Shown: one piece after another, positions 1 through 6,699 of the stretch
How the letters are laid out: each line of letters opens with the position of its first letter
How positions within the stretch are numbered: the stretch's first letter is position 1
Assembly (NCBI RefSeq): GCF_003259905.1
Contig: NZ_QLMG01000042.1
Location: 1 to 38,198 of the forward strand
Origin: Salipiger aestuarii
GTDB lineage: Bacteria > Pseudomonadota > Alphaproteobacteria > Rhodobacterales > Rhodobacteraceae
Reading direction: 5' to 3'
Length of the DNA stretch: 38,198 nucleotides
Translations under genes and position numbers: made by a program
Notes under the pieces: model-generated
Databases searched by the model: none
The model's input: the letters and a program-made list of their open reading frames with translations, nothing else
Told to the model about the DNA's origin: nothing

Positions 1-23
1 TCCGTGCTTGCGGGCCTGCCATT

Positions 24-62
24 TGTTACCCGGCAGTGGTTTGCCTGCAAACCATGAGAGGG
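24..62 (-). repeat. 39-nt palindromic insert, copy C
   Basis: The segment lies inside the IS5 relic between the codons for GDG and WQARKHG, where intact relatives have a single Glu. On the minus strand it reads CCCTCTCA, arm TGGTTTGC, loop AG, arm GCAAACCA, then CTGCCGGGTAACA. The 8-bp arms pair perfectly. Both flanks resemble those of the copies at 192-228 and 37984-38020, but the hairpin sequence is different. The length is a multiple of three, so the local frame survives. That it is an insert is inferred from remembered family sequences. Confidence 0.65.
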
Positions 63-96
63 CCCCGTCGCCGAGGAACTTGATCCCGGTGCTGTC

Positions 97-111
97 CACT
101 GCCCGGCAGTG
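97..111. repeat. Short palindrome at a deletion junction in the IS5 relic
   Basis: CACTGC, spacer CCG, GCAGTG. It sits exactly where about 80 codons of the transposase are missing, between the AAMHC and VDSTGIKF parts. Its core TGCCCGGCAG matches the constant end of the nearby palindromic inserts, so it may be what remains after recombination or excision between two such inserts. That origin is inference. Confidence 0.45.
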
Positions 112-191
112 CATTGCGGCCTCGGAGAAGACAGGCGGGGACCGGGCCGGCCCTCATGCGGCGCAAGCCAGGTCATCTCCTTGTCCTGCCA

Positions 192-228
192 CCCTCTTGC
201 ACATGCGGGCATGTGCTGCCGGGCAATG
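192..228 (+). repeat. 37-nt palindromic insert, copy A
   Basis: On the plus strand: CCCTCTT, arm GCACATGC, loop GG, arm GCATGTGC, then TGCCGGGCAATG. Removing exactly these 37 bases restores the transposase reading LLI-WQDKEMTW expected for the family, which defines both ends. The last 12 bases are identical to those of the copy at 37984-38020, 37.8 kb away, while the hairpin stems are unrelated. The insertion shifts the reading frame. Confidence 0.7.
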
Positions 229-334
229 GATCAGCAGGGAGCCACGCTGCCTCAGCGCGGCGTTGTAGCTGGGCCAGTTCGTCGTGCGGTAGCGGGCGGG
301 TGAGGGCTTAGTCATGCAGCCCATCTAACCACCT

Positions 335-353
335 GGATTCACGATGTGAATCC
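335..353. repeat. 19-bp palindrome upstream of the IS5 relic
   Basis: GGATTCAC, spacer GAT, GTGAATCC: perfect 8-bp arms starting 20 bases upstream of the transposase start. By position it could be part of the element's terminal inverted repeat. Its geometry (8-bp arms, 3-nt loop) also equals that of the palindromic inserts, but their constant flanks are absent. A partial echo (TGGATTCAG) follows near 384. Confidence 0.4.
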
Positions 354-533
354 TTCGAAGGTCGAGTTCCGCAACAACGCCTCGTGGATTCAGAGAAGGC
401 AAAAAGCTCTTCATAATTGGTTAAATCATGTCGGTAGGCAGTTTGTCTGAGACGTACCGGTCAACATGATCCGCCGGACCGGCTGAGTTCGCGACATGGT
501 ACTCAAGCGTTTCATCTTCAACAGAATGGAAAG

Positions 534-549
534 CCATTTTCGAAAATGG
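534..549. repeat. Perfect 16-bp palindrome downstream of tRNA-Ala
   Basis: CCATTTTCGAAAATGG has no spacer. It lies about 70 bases beyond the 3' end of the minus-strand tRNA-Ala. It could act in transcript ending or as a protein-binding site, but there is no clear U-tract and no spacer for a normal hairpin loop, so the function is open. Confidence 0.4.
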
Positions 550-616
550 AACATCCATGTGTCCCTTTTCACGTGGCCAGAAGTCGAAAACTATCTGGCA
601 CGTTTCACGTGCGGGA

Positions 617-692
617 TGGTGGAGCCTAGGGGGATCGAACCCCTGACCTCCTGCATGCCATGCAGGCGCTCTCCCAGCTGAGCTAAGGCCCC
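617..692 (-). tRNA. tRNA-Ala (anticodon GGC)
   Basis: The minus strand folds as a complete tRNA. The acceptor strand GGGGCCT pairs with AGGCTCC, with one G-U pair. The D-arm region reads TTAGCTCAGCTGGGAGAGC. The anticodon stem CCTGC/GCAGG encloses the loop ATGGCAT with anticodon GGC. The T-arm contains GGTTCGATCCC. The 3' CCA is encoded, for a total of 76 bases. It reads GCC/GCU alanine codons. Confidence 0.97.
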
Positions 693-790
693 GTTTCGAT
701 GCCGCGTCAGGCATCGTGCGGCGTGATCTACGCAATGCCGCGGGCGGGTTCAAGGGAAAAACCACCGCCCGCGGAAGAAAGTCGGGGCGA

Positions 791-1111
791 TCAGTCCTCG
801 TCTTCGCCGGCCACGTCGGTGATGTCGTCGAGCGAGACGTTGTCATCATCATCATCGTCATCGAGCACGTCGTCGTCATCGAGATCGACCTCGACATCGT
901 CTTCCAGCAGATCCGGTTCTTCGGTCTCTTCGGTGTCCGCCTTACGCTTGGCACCGTCAGCGGAATCGGCAACCAGCATCGCACGCTTGCCGGTGTCCAG
1001 CTGAAGCGTTTCGCCCGTGTAGGGGCTCACGATCGGATTCTTGTTCAGGTCATAGAAACGCTTGCCGGTTGTCGGGCAGATGCGCTTCGTGCCCCATTCT
1101 TCCTTGGGCAT
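791..1111 (-). CDS. FYDLN-acid family protein (TIGR02300 type)
   Basis: A protein of 106 residues. The N-terminal half carries the family signature WGTKRICPTTGKRFYDLNK and PIVSPYTGE; the C-terminal third is almost pure Asp/Glu (DDDDVLDDDDDDD). The family is widespread in alphaproteobacteria, and its molecular role is not established to my knowledge. The start at 1111 is chosen because it follows GGAAGGGG at a good distance and leaves the conserved MPKEEWGTK at the N-terminus. The gene lies 98 bases upstream of tRNA-Ala on the same strand, an arrangement I recall from relatives. The acid tail suggests binding to a basic partner (inference). Confidence 0.9.
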   Translation of the reverse strand: MPKEEWGTKRICPTTGKRFYDLNKNPIVSPYTGETLQLDTGKRAMLVADSADGAKRKADTEETEEPDLLEDDVEVDLDDDDVLDDDDDDDNVSLDDITDVAGEDED

Positions 1112-1243
1112 GGGTGATCCCCTTCCTCTGCGGCCGTATCGCGGCCAGTCATATCGACAATCTGCGCCCTCTGCCATATCAGGGGCGCAGTGTCAAAGGC
1201 GATGTGCCAAACCCTTTGTCAGCACGCAAATCAAGGCGGGAAT

Positions 1244-1936
1244 ATGGGCCAGATCACACTGCCGGGCAACCCTGCGATCACCATCACGCTACGGCGGTCG
1301 GCGCAGGCGCGGCGGCTGTCGCTGCGGCTGAGCCAGATAGACGGCAAGGTCACGCTGACCATGCCGCGCCGGCTTCCGGAACGCGAGGCGATCGGGTTCC
1401 TGCGCGAAAAGGAAAGCTGGCTGCGCGGGCATCTCGACGCGCGCGGCGCCGACGTGCCGATCGCAATCGGCGCGGTGATCCCGGTTGAAGGCGCGCTGCT
1501 GACGATCGCGTCGGGAAGCGGGCGTGGTGTGGGGATCGGCGGCGGTGTCATCGAGGTGCCCGGTGCGCCGGATCGTGTGGCCTCGCGTCTTCAGGGCTGG
1601 CTGCGCACGCTTGCACGCGAACGGCTTGCCGAAGCGTCGGACCGCCATGCCGCGGCGCTTGGGCGGCCCTATGCGCGGCTGACGCTGCGGGACACACGCT
1701 CGCGCTGGGGGTCGTGCACCCATGACGGCGGTTTGATGTATTCCTGGCGGCTCATCATGGCGCCACCCGAGGTGCTGGACTACGTGGCCGCCCACGAGGT
1801 GGCCCATCTGGCCGAAATGAACCATTCGGCGGCGTTCTGGGCGGTGGTCGAACGGCTTTACGGCGACTGGCGTGCCGCGCGCGGCTGGTTGCGGGACGAG
1901 GGCGGCGGCCTGCATCGCTACAGGTTCGATGCCTGA
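1244..1936 (+). CDS. SprT/YgjP-like M48-clan metallopeptidase
   Basis: A protein of 230 residues of the YgjP (DUF45) type. It shows DTRSRWGSC at about residues 150-158, then the zinc site HEVAH (184-188) with Glu185 as the likely catalytic base, and H194 in EMNHS as the third ligand, all as in the family. There is no signal peptide, so it is cytosolic. The start is set at the ATG following AAGGCGGGAAT; an upstream in-frame ATG at 1190 has no ribosome site and adds non-conserved residues. Substrates are unknown for this family. Confidence 0.88.
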   Translation: MGQITLPGNPAITITLRRSAQARRLSLRLSQIDGKVTLTMPRRLPEREAIGFLREKESWLRGHLDARGADVPIAIGAVIPVEGALLTIASGSGRGVGIGGGVIEVPGAPDRVASRLQGWLRTLARERLAEASDRHAAALGRPYARLTLRDTRSRWGSCTHDGGLMYSWRLIMAPPEVLDYVAAHEVAHLAEMNHSAAFWAVVERLYGDWRAARGWLRDEGGGLHRYRFDA

Positions 1937-1979
1937 AAGGCACGATTGACGGGACGCGCGTTTGTGATCACAAGGGGGC

Positions 1980-2630
1980 ATGACCCTTGCCCCCCGCTCT
2001 TCGGATGTCGCGTCGTCGGCGCATGATCGTGTCTATCGCGGATTGCGCGGCCAGATCATGCTGGGCCAGATCGCGCCAGGCGTGGCGCTGACCCTGCGCG
2101 GCATCGGCAAAAGCTTTGACGTGTCGATGACCCCGGCCCGCGAAGCGGTGCGCCGTCTGGTCGCCGAAGGCGCGCTCAGCATGTCGTCGTCGGGGCGGGT
2201 GTCCACGCCCGAGCTGTCGAATGAGCGGATCGAGGAACTGGCCGCGCTGCGCGCGCTGATCGAGGTCGAACTGGCCTCGCGCGCGTTGCCCCGTGCACAT
2301 ATGGCGCTGATTGACCGGCTTCAGGCTATAAACGGGACGATCTCCGAAGTGGTCGCCAATCGCGATGCCGTCGGCTACATCCGCGCCAACCTGGAATTTC
2401 ATCGCACGCTGTATCTGCGCGCGCAGGCGCCCGCGATGCTGGCGATGTGCGAAACGGTGTGGTTGCAGATGGGGCCGACGATGCGGGTGCTGTATGTCCG
2501 CCTGCGCCGCAGCGAGGCGCCGCAGTTTCACAAGCTCATCATCGCCGCGCTGAAGGCGGGCGATGAGCCGGGGCTGCGTCTTGCGGTGCGATCCGACGTC
2601 ACGCAGGGGTTGCGGATGCTGGCCAGCTGA
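1980..2630 (+). CDS. GntR-family transcriptional regulator (FCD type)
   Basis: A protein of 216 residues. An N-terminal winged helix-turn-helix (about 15-75) includes LRGQIMLGQIAPG and MTPAREAVRRLVAEG, the usual GntR recognition region. An all-helical FCD ligand domain follows (about 85-210), with IRANLEFHRTLY and a C-terminal helix that usually supplies metal or ligand contacts. It is preceded by an AAGGGGG ribosome site. It converges on fdsD with 7 bases between stops, so it is not in the formate operon. Its target genes cannot be told from this window. Confidence 0.9.
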   Translation: MTLAPRSSDVASSAHDRVYRGLRGQIMLGQIAPGVALTLRGIGKSFDVSMTPAREAVRRLVAEGALSMSSSGRVSTPELSNERIEELAALRALIEVELASRALPRAHMALIDRLQAINGTISEVVANRDAVGYIRANLEFHRTLYLRAQAPAMLAMCETVWLQMGPTMRVLYVRLRRSEAPQFHKLIIAALKAGDEPGLRLAVRSDVTQGLRMLAS

Positions 2631-2637
2631 CGGCGGC

Positions 2638-2859
2638 TCAGGCGCCCTCGGCGGGGGCGGTGATCCGGCTGCCGGCCTCGACCACCAGAGGGTGAAGGCG
2701 CAGGCCGCCTTCTTTGATGTGGGCCAGAAGTTGCAGGCGCATGCGGGGTTCCCAGAAATCGTTGATATGCGCGGCGACACCGCCCGCCCGGTCGCCGGGT
2801 TGCGAGGCGAAAAAGGTGGCGATCTGGTTCGCCATCGTGATCATCTTGTCAGGCGACAT
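2638..2859 (-). CDS. fdsD: Formate dehydrogenase delta subunit
   Basis: A small protein of 73 residues, with MITMANQIATFF and HINDFWEPRMR, features of the FdsD family. In the Rhodobacter capsulatus system FdsD is described as the small extra subunit of the NAD-dependent formate dehydrogenase. It is the last gene of the fds operon. Its ATG lies inside the second unit of a 19-bp tandem duplication, and its start overlaps the fdhD stop region. An identical ATG context exists in the other repeat unit, but that reading ends after nine codons. Confidence 0.9.
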   Translation of the reverse strand: MSPDKMITMANQIATFFASQPGDRAGGVAAHINDFWEPRMRLQLLAHIKEGGLRLHPLVVEAGSRITAPAEGA

Positions 2860-2883
2860 GGGCGTTGTCAGGCGACATGGGCG
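2846..2883. repeat. 19-bp perfect tandem duplication at the fdhD/fdsD junction
   Basis: TTGTCAGGCGACATGGGCG occurs twice head to tail without a gap (2846-2864 and 2865-2883, plus strand). On the coding strand the unit carries an ATG and a TGA. As a result, the fdhD stop comes from one unit and the fdsD start from the other. The upstream copy creates a nine-codon ORF that overlaps both genes. Confidence 0.9.
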
Positions 2884-3686
2884 TCTCCGCTATGGACACG
2901 GCCTGGGGCCGCATAAAGGTCGAACCCGCCAGAGCGGGCAAAGGCGGCCAGCGTCAGGTTGGCATCTTCGGCGACGCTGAGCGCAAGAGCGGTGGGGGCG
3001 GACACCGCGATCAGCACCGGGCAGCGGGCCAACACGGTTTTCTGCACCATGTCGACCGACACGCGGCTGGTCAGCACGATGGCGCCTGCGCCCGGATCCA
3101 TGTCCTGCCGCGCCATGGCCCCGATCAGCTTGTCGAGCGCATTGTGCCGGCCAACGTCCTCGCGCGTCATGACGATGCCCTTGCCGGGCAGCAGGAACCC
3201 GGCGGCATGCACCGCCCGTGTCTGATCGTGCAGCGGCTGGTGGGCGCGCAGCCGGTCGGTGGCCTGCGCGATGTCAGAGGTTTCAAAGCTGGGGCCGCCA
3301 TCGGGCAGCCGGGGCAGGGGGCGCAGCGCCCCGTCCAGACTGTCGATCCCGCACAAGCCGCAGCCCGTGGGCCCAAGCATGGTGCGGCGGCGTTCCTTCA
3401 GCGCCGCGCCGCGGTCTTCGGTCAGCCAGATCCGCGCTTCGATCCCGCGGGTGTGGGGTACTGTTTCCACCTCGCGCACCTGGTCCGGGTGCGCGATCAG
3501 CTCTTCGGACAGCGCGAAACCATAGGCAAAGTCGGCGACATCCGCAGGCGTTGCCATCATCACCGCCTGGGTGGTGCCATCAAAAACCAGCGCCACCGGC
3601 ACTTCTTCGGGCAGGGCGCGGACCACCTGTCGGGTGCCATCGCGGCGCACGGCGATGCCGGGGCGGCTGTGCGCCAGCCCGGTCAT
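2868..3686 (-). CDS. fdhD: Formate dehydrogenase accessory sulfurtransferase FdhD
   Basis: A protein of 272 residues. FdhD (called FdsC in R. capsulatus) passes sulfur from a cysteine desulfurase to the molybdenum cofactor, a step needed for formate dehydrogenase activity. Seen here are the essential Cys pair CGLC (C109 and C112), the family signature REDVGRHNALDKLIGA and SRVSVDMVQKT near the C-terminus. The length is normal. Its ATG overlaps the fdsA stop by 4 bases (ATGA), implying coupling. The last residues, GDAHVA, are produced by the 19-bp duplication, so the C-terminus may have been altered recently. Confidence 0.95.
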   Translation of the reverse strand: MTGLAHSRPGIAVRRDGTRQVVRALPEEVPVALVFDGTTQAVMMATPADVADFAYGFALSEELIAHPDQVREVETVPHTRGIEARIWLTEDRGAALKERRRTMLGPTGCGLCGIDSLDGALRPLPRLPDGGPSFETSDIAQATDRLRAHQPLHDQTRAVHAAGFLLPGKGIVMTREDVGRHNALDKLIGAMARQDMDPGAGAIVLTSRVSVDMVQKTVLARCPVLIAVSAPTALALSVAEDANLTLAAFARSGGFDLYAAPGRVHSGDAHVA

Positions 3687-6604
3687 TCCGCCGCCGGCAG
3701 GATGCGTCGCGCCTGCACCGCCTGCGCGCTGTAATCCTCTTGCCAGTCAGAAGGCCCGTTGCTGGGCGACACCTGCACCGCCGTCACCTTGTATTCCGGG
3801 CAGTTGGTCGCCCAGTCCGAAAAATCGGTGGTGACCACGTTGGCCTGCGTGTCCGGGTGGTGGAAGGTGGTGTAGACCACGCCGGGGCTGACCCGGTCGG
3901 TCACCCTGACGCGCAACGTGGTTTCGCCGGTACGGCTGGCCAGCCGCACCCAGTCGCCATCGTTCAGACCGCGATTTTCAGCGTCATGCGGGTGCAGCTC
4001 CAGCACGTCCTGGTCGTGCCACACCACGTTTTCGGTCCGCCGTGTCTGCGCGCCGACGTTGTATTGCGACAGGATGCGCCCGGTGGTCAGAAGCAGCGGG
4101 AAACGCGGGCCGGTGCGTTCGTCCGTCGCCACATATTCGGTGACGATGAACCGTCCCTTGCCGCGCACGAACCCGTCCACATGCATCAAGGGCGTGCCTT
4201 CGGGGTGATCCGCGTTGCAGGGCCACTGGATCGACCCCAGTTCATCGAGCCGGTCATAGGTGACGCCGGCAAAGCTGGGGGTGGTCGCGCCGATTTCGGC
4301 CATGATCTGACCGGGGTCGGTATAGGCCCAGCCCGCGCCCATCGCGTTGGCAAGCATCTGCGTCACCTCCCAATCCTCATAGCCGTTCTTCGGGGCCATC
4401 ACCTTGCGGACCCTGTTGATACGACGCTCGGCATTGGTGAAGGTTCCGTTCTTTTCAAGGAAACTGGAGCCGGGCAGGAACACATGCGCGTAATTCGCTG
4501 TCTCGTTCAGGAACAGGTCGTGCACGATGACGCAATCCATCGCCTTCAGCCCCGCCGCGACATGACGCGTATCGGGGTCCGACTGCAGGATGTCCTCGCC
4601 CTGGCAATAGAGCGCCTTGAACGTGCCCTCGACAGCAGCGTCCAGCATGTTGGGAATGCGCAGGCCCGGCTCGGGGTCGATGGGCACGCGCCACGCCTTT
4701 TCAAAGATCTCGCGAACTTCGGGACCTTTGACATGGCGATACCCGGGCAGTTCATGCGGGAAAGACCCCATATCGCACGATCCCTGTACGTTGTTCTGCC
4801 CGCGCAACGGGTTCACACCAACGCCGGCCCGCCCGATGTTGCCGGTCATCATCGCAAGGTTGGCCAGCGCCATCACGGTGGTCGATCCCTGGCTGTGTTC
4901 GGTCACGCCCAGCCCGTAATAGATCGCCGCGTTGCCGCCCGTGGCATACAGCCGCGCCGCTTCGCGCAGCGCTTGCGCGTTCACGCCGGTCAGCAATGCG
5001 GTGGATTCCGGTGCATGGCGCTTGTCCGACACGAAATCGGCAAAGGCGATGAATTCGTCCCAGTCACAGCGTTCCCGGATGAACGCCTCGTCATACAGCG
5101 CTTCGGTCACGATCACATGCGCCAGCGCGCTGATGACGGCCACATTGGTGCCCGGTGTCAGGGGCAGGTGATGCGCCGCCGACACATGCGCGGATTTCAC
5201 CAGATCAATGCGGCGCGGGTCGATGACGATCAGCTTGGCGCCTTGCCGCAGGCGTTTTTTCAGCCGTGACGCGAACACCGGATGGCCGTCAGTCGGGTTT
5301 GCCCCGATGACAAGCGCCACGTCCACCTGTTCGACCGAATCGAAATCCTGCGTCCCCGCCGAGGTGCCAAAGGTCTTCCCCAGCCCGTAGCCGGTGGGCG
5401 AATGGCACACCCGCGCGCAGGTGTCGGTGTTGTTGTTCAGGAACACCGCGCGGGTCAGCTTTTGCACAAGGAAGGTTTCCTCGTTGGTGCACCGGCTTGA
5501 GGTAATCACCCCCAGCGCCTTGCGCCCATGCTGTTGGCGGATTGCGGTCAGGCGCGCGGCGGCAAAGCCTAGTGCCTCGTCCCAGTCGACCTCGCGCCAG
5601 GGGTCCTCGATCCGCGCGCGGATCATCGGTTTCAGGATGCGGTCGGGGTGGCTGGCGTACCCATAGGCAAAGCGTCCCTTGACGCAGCTGTGCCCCCGGT
5701 TCGCCTTGCCGTGCTTCCACGGCACCATGCGCACCAGCTCGTCGCCGTTCAGTTCCGCCTTGAAACTGCATCCGACGCCGCAATAGGCGCAGGTCGTCAC
5801 CACGGACCGATCCGGCGTTCCCAGCTCGGCCACGCTGTTTTCCTGCAGGGTCGCGGTGGGGCAGGCCTGCACGCAGGCCCCGCAACTGACGCAATCCGAG
5901 GTCAGGAAGTCATCGGCGGCGCCGCCCGCCGACACGCGGCTGTCGAACCCGCGTCCCTCTATGGTCAGCGCGAACGTGCCCTGCACCTCTTCGCAGGCCC
6001 GCACGCAGCGCGAACAGACGATGCATTTCGCCGGATCATAGGTGAAATAGGGGTTGCTGAGATCCTTGGGGCTGTAGCGCGGATTCGCCTCGCCCACCGG
6101 CATCCGCAACCGCGCCTCGGATTGCGACCGAGCGCCGGTTCCCGACGGGTCGAAATGGTTGTGTCCGGGTGTATAGCGCATGTCGCGCAGGCCGACCATC
6201 CCGGCCATATCCTGCAATTCGCAATCGCCATTGGCCGAACAGGTCAGACAATCCAGCGGGTGATCGGACACATACAGCTCCATCACCCCACGCCGGATCT
6301 TCTTTACCCTCGACGACTGCGTGCGCACGGTCATCCCGTCCTGCACCGGCGTGGTGCAGGACGCGGGCGTGCCGCGCCGGCCCTCGATCTCGACCACGCA
6401 CAAACGGCAGGACCCGAACGCCTCGACACTGTCGGTCGCGCACAGCCTGGGCACGGCGATCCCGGCCTCGGCGGCGGCGCGCATCACCGAGGTGCCCGTG
6501 GGCACCGTCACCGCAATGCCGTCGATCGTCAGATGAACCGGCTTGCCCGTCCTGGCGGGGGTGCCCATGTCCTTGTCATCCCACGGAATGATGAAATCTT
6601 TCAT
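3683..6604 (-). CDS. fdsA: NAD-dependent formate dehydrogenase, catalytic alpha subunit
   Basis: A protein of 973 residues that oxidises formate to CO2 at Mo-bis-MGD. In order: an N-terminal [2Fe-2S] ferredoxin domain (C55, C66, C69, C83); a His-Cys3 [4Fe-4S] site (H115, C119, C122, C128); a two-cluster ferredoxin domain (C194/197/200/204 and C238/241/244/248); the [4Fe-4S] of the Mo domain (C272, C275, C279, C307); then the molybdopterin oxidoreductase fold. C400 in CARVCHSPT is the expected Mo ligand, so this is the cysteine form rather than selenocysteine. There is no Tat signal, fitting a cytosolic enzyme. The start follows a GGGAGGAG ribosome site. Confidence 0.97.
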   Translation of the reverse strand: MKDFIIPWDDKDMGTPARTGKPVHLTIDGIAVTVPTGTSVMRAAAEAGIAVPRLCATDSVEAFGSCRLCVVEIEGRRGTPASCTTPVQDGMTVRTQSSRVKKIRRGVMELYVSDHPLDCLTCSANGDCELQDMAGMVGLRDMRYTPGHNHFDPSGTGARSQSEARLRMPVGEANPRYSPKDLSNPYFTYDPAKCIVCSRCVRACEEVQGTFALTIEGRGFDSRVSAGGAADDFLTSDCVSCGACVQACPTATLQENSVAELGTPDRSVVTTCAYCGVGCSFKAELNGDELVRMVPWKHGKANRGHSCVKGRFAYGYASHPDRILKPMIRARIEDPWREVDWDEALGFAAARLTAIRQQHGRKALGVITSSRCTNEETFLVQKLTRAVFLNNNTDTCARVCHSPTGYGLGKTFGTSAGTQDFDSVEQVDVALVIGANPTDGHPVFASRLKKRLRQGAKLIVIDPRRIDLVKSAHVSAAHHLPLTPGTNVAVISALAHVIVTEALYDEAFIRERCDWDEFIAFADFVSDKRHAPESTALLTGVNAQALREAARLYATGGNAAIYYGLGVTEHSQGSTTVMALANLAMMTGNIGRAGVGVNPLRGQNNVQGSCDMGSFPHELPGYRHVKGPEVREIFEKAWRVPIDPEPGLRIPNMLDAAVEGTFKALYCQGEDILQSDPDTRHVAAGLKAMDCVIVHDLFLNETANYAHVFLPGSSFLEKNGTFTNAERRINRVRKVMAPKNGYEDWEVTQMLANAMGAGWAYTDPGQIMAEIGATTPSFAGVTYDRLDELGSIQWPCNADHPEGTPLMHVDGFVRGKGRFIVTEYVATDERTGPRFPLLLTTGRILSQYNVGAQTRRTENVVWHDQDVLELHPHDAENRGLNDGDWVRLASRTGETTLRVRVTDRVSPGVVYTTFHHPDTQANVVTTDFSDWATNCPEYKVTAVQVSPSNGPSDWQEDYSAQAVQARRILPAAE

Positions 6605-6699
6605 CTTGGCTCCTCCCGCCTTTTCCTTTGGCGCGAACCGGTCCGCAGATGCGGGGGACGGCCCCGGCCTTGTCCCGTCTGTGCAAGATAGGCGCTCAT
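6601..6699 (-). CDS. Candidate 32-residue ORF fitted between fdsB and fdsA
   Basis: The reading frame starts MSAYLAQTGQGRGRPPHL and ends in a basic stretch RQRKRREEPR. Its ATG overlaps the fdsB stop (ATGA) and its TGA overlaps the fdsA ATG (ATGA again), so it exactly fills the 91-base gap. It has no recognised relatives that I know. It may be a real small protein, a device that carries ribosomes from fdsB to fdsA, or chance. The fdsA ribosome site GGGAGGAG lies within it. Confidence 0.35.
   Translation of the reverse strand: MSAYLAQTGQGRGRPPHLRTGSRQRKRREEPR

Larger units (their letters stand above)
1..315 (-). pseudogene. IS5-family transposase, decayed and truncated by the window edge
   Basis: Read on the minus strand from an ATG at 315, the start MTKPSPARYRTTNWPSYN followed by RGSLLI matches the N-terminus of IS5-family DDE transposases. 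Further on are MTWLAPHEGRPG, then PPVFSEAA in another frame, then VDSTGIKFLGDG and WQARKHG, which surround the first catalytic Asp. The reading frame is broken several times. Roughly 80 residues expected between PPVFSEAA and VDSTGIKF are missing. A 37-nt insert replaces nothing but splits LLI from the next codons, and a 39-nt insert splits GDG from WQARKHG. The rest of the gene lies outside the window. It cannot encode a working transposase. The family call is firm; subgroup is not. Confidence 0.85.
316..616. other. Gene-free spacer between IS5 relic and tRNA-Ala
   Basis: I see no credible coding sequence here. The spacer holds the palindrome at 335-353 and a 16-bp palindrome at 534-549. It is richer in A+T than its surroundings. 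Confidence 0.5.

Noticed and set aside
421-984. 187-codon frame on the minus strand running through tRNA-Ala
   Set aside because: It covers the whole tRNA gene and overlaps the FYDLN-acid gene in another frame, with low-complexity Thr/Met/Ser repeats mirroring the acidic tail.
1259-1271. CTGCCGGGCAACC in the YgjP-like gene, resembling the constant end of the hairpin inserts
   Set aside because: No hairpin adjoins it, and it encodes plausible conserved residues (LPGNP), so it is a chance match.
3218-5269. 683-codon open frame on the plus strand opposite fdsA/fdhD
   Set aside because: It is a shadow of the formate dehydrogenase genes, with no motif and biased composition.
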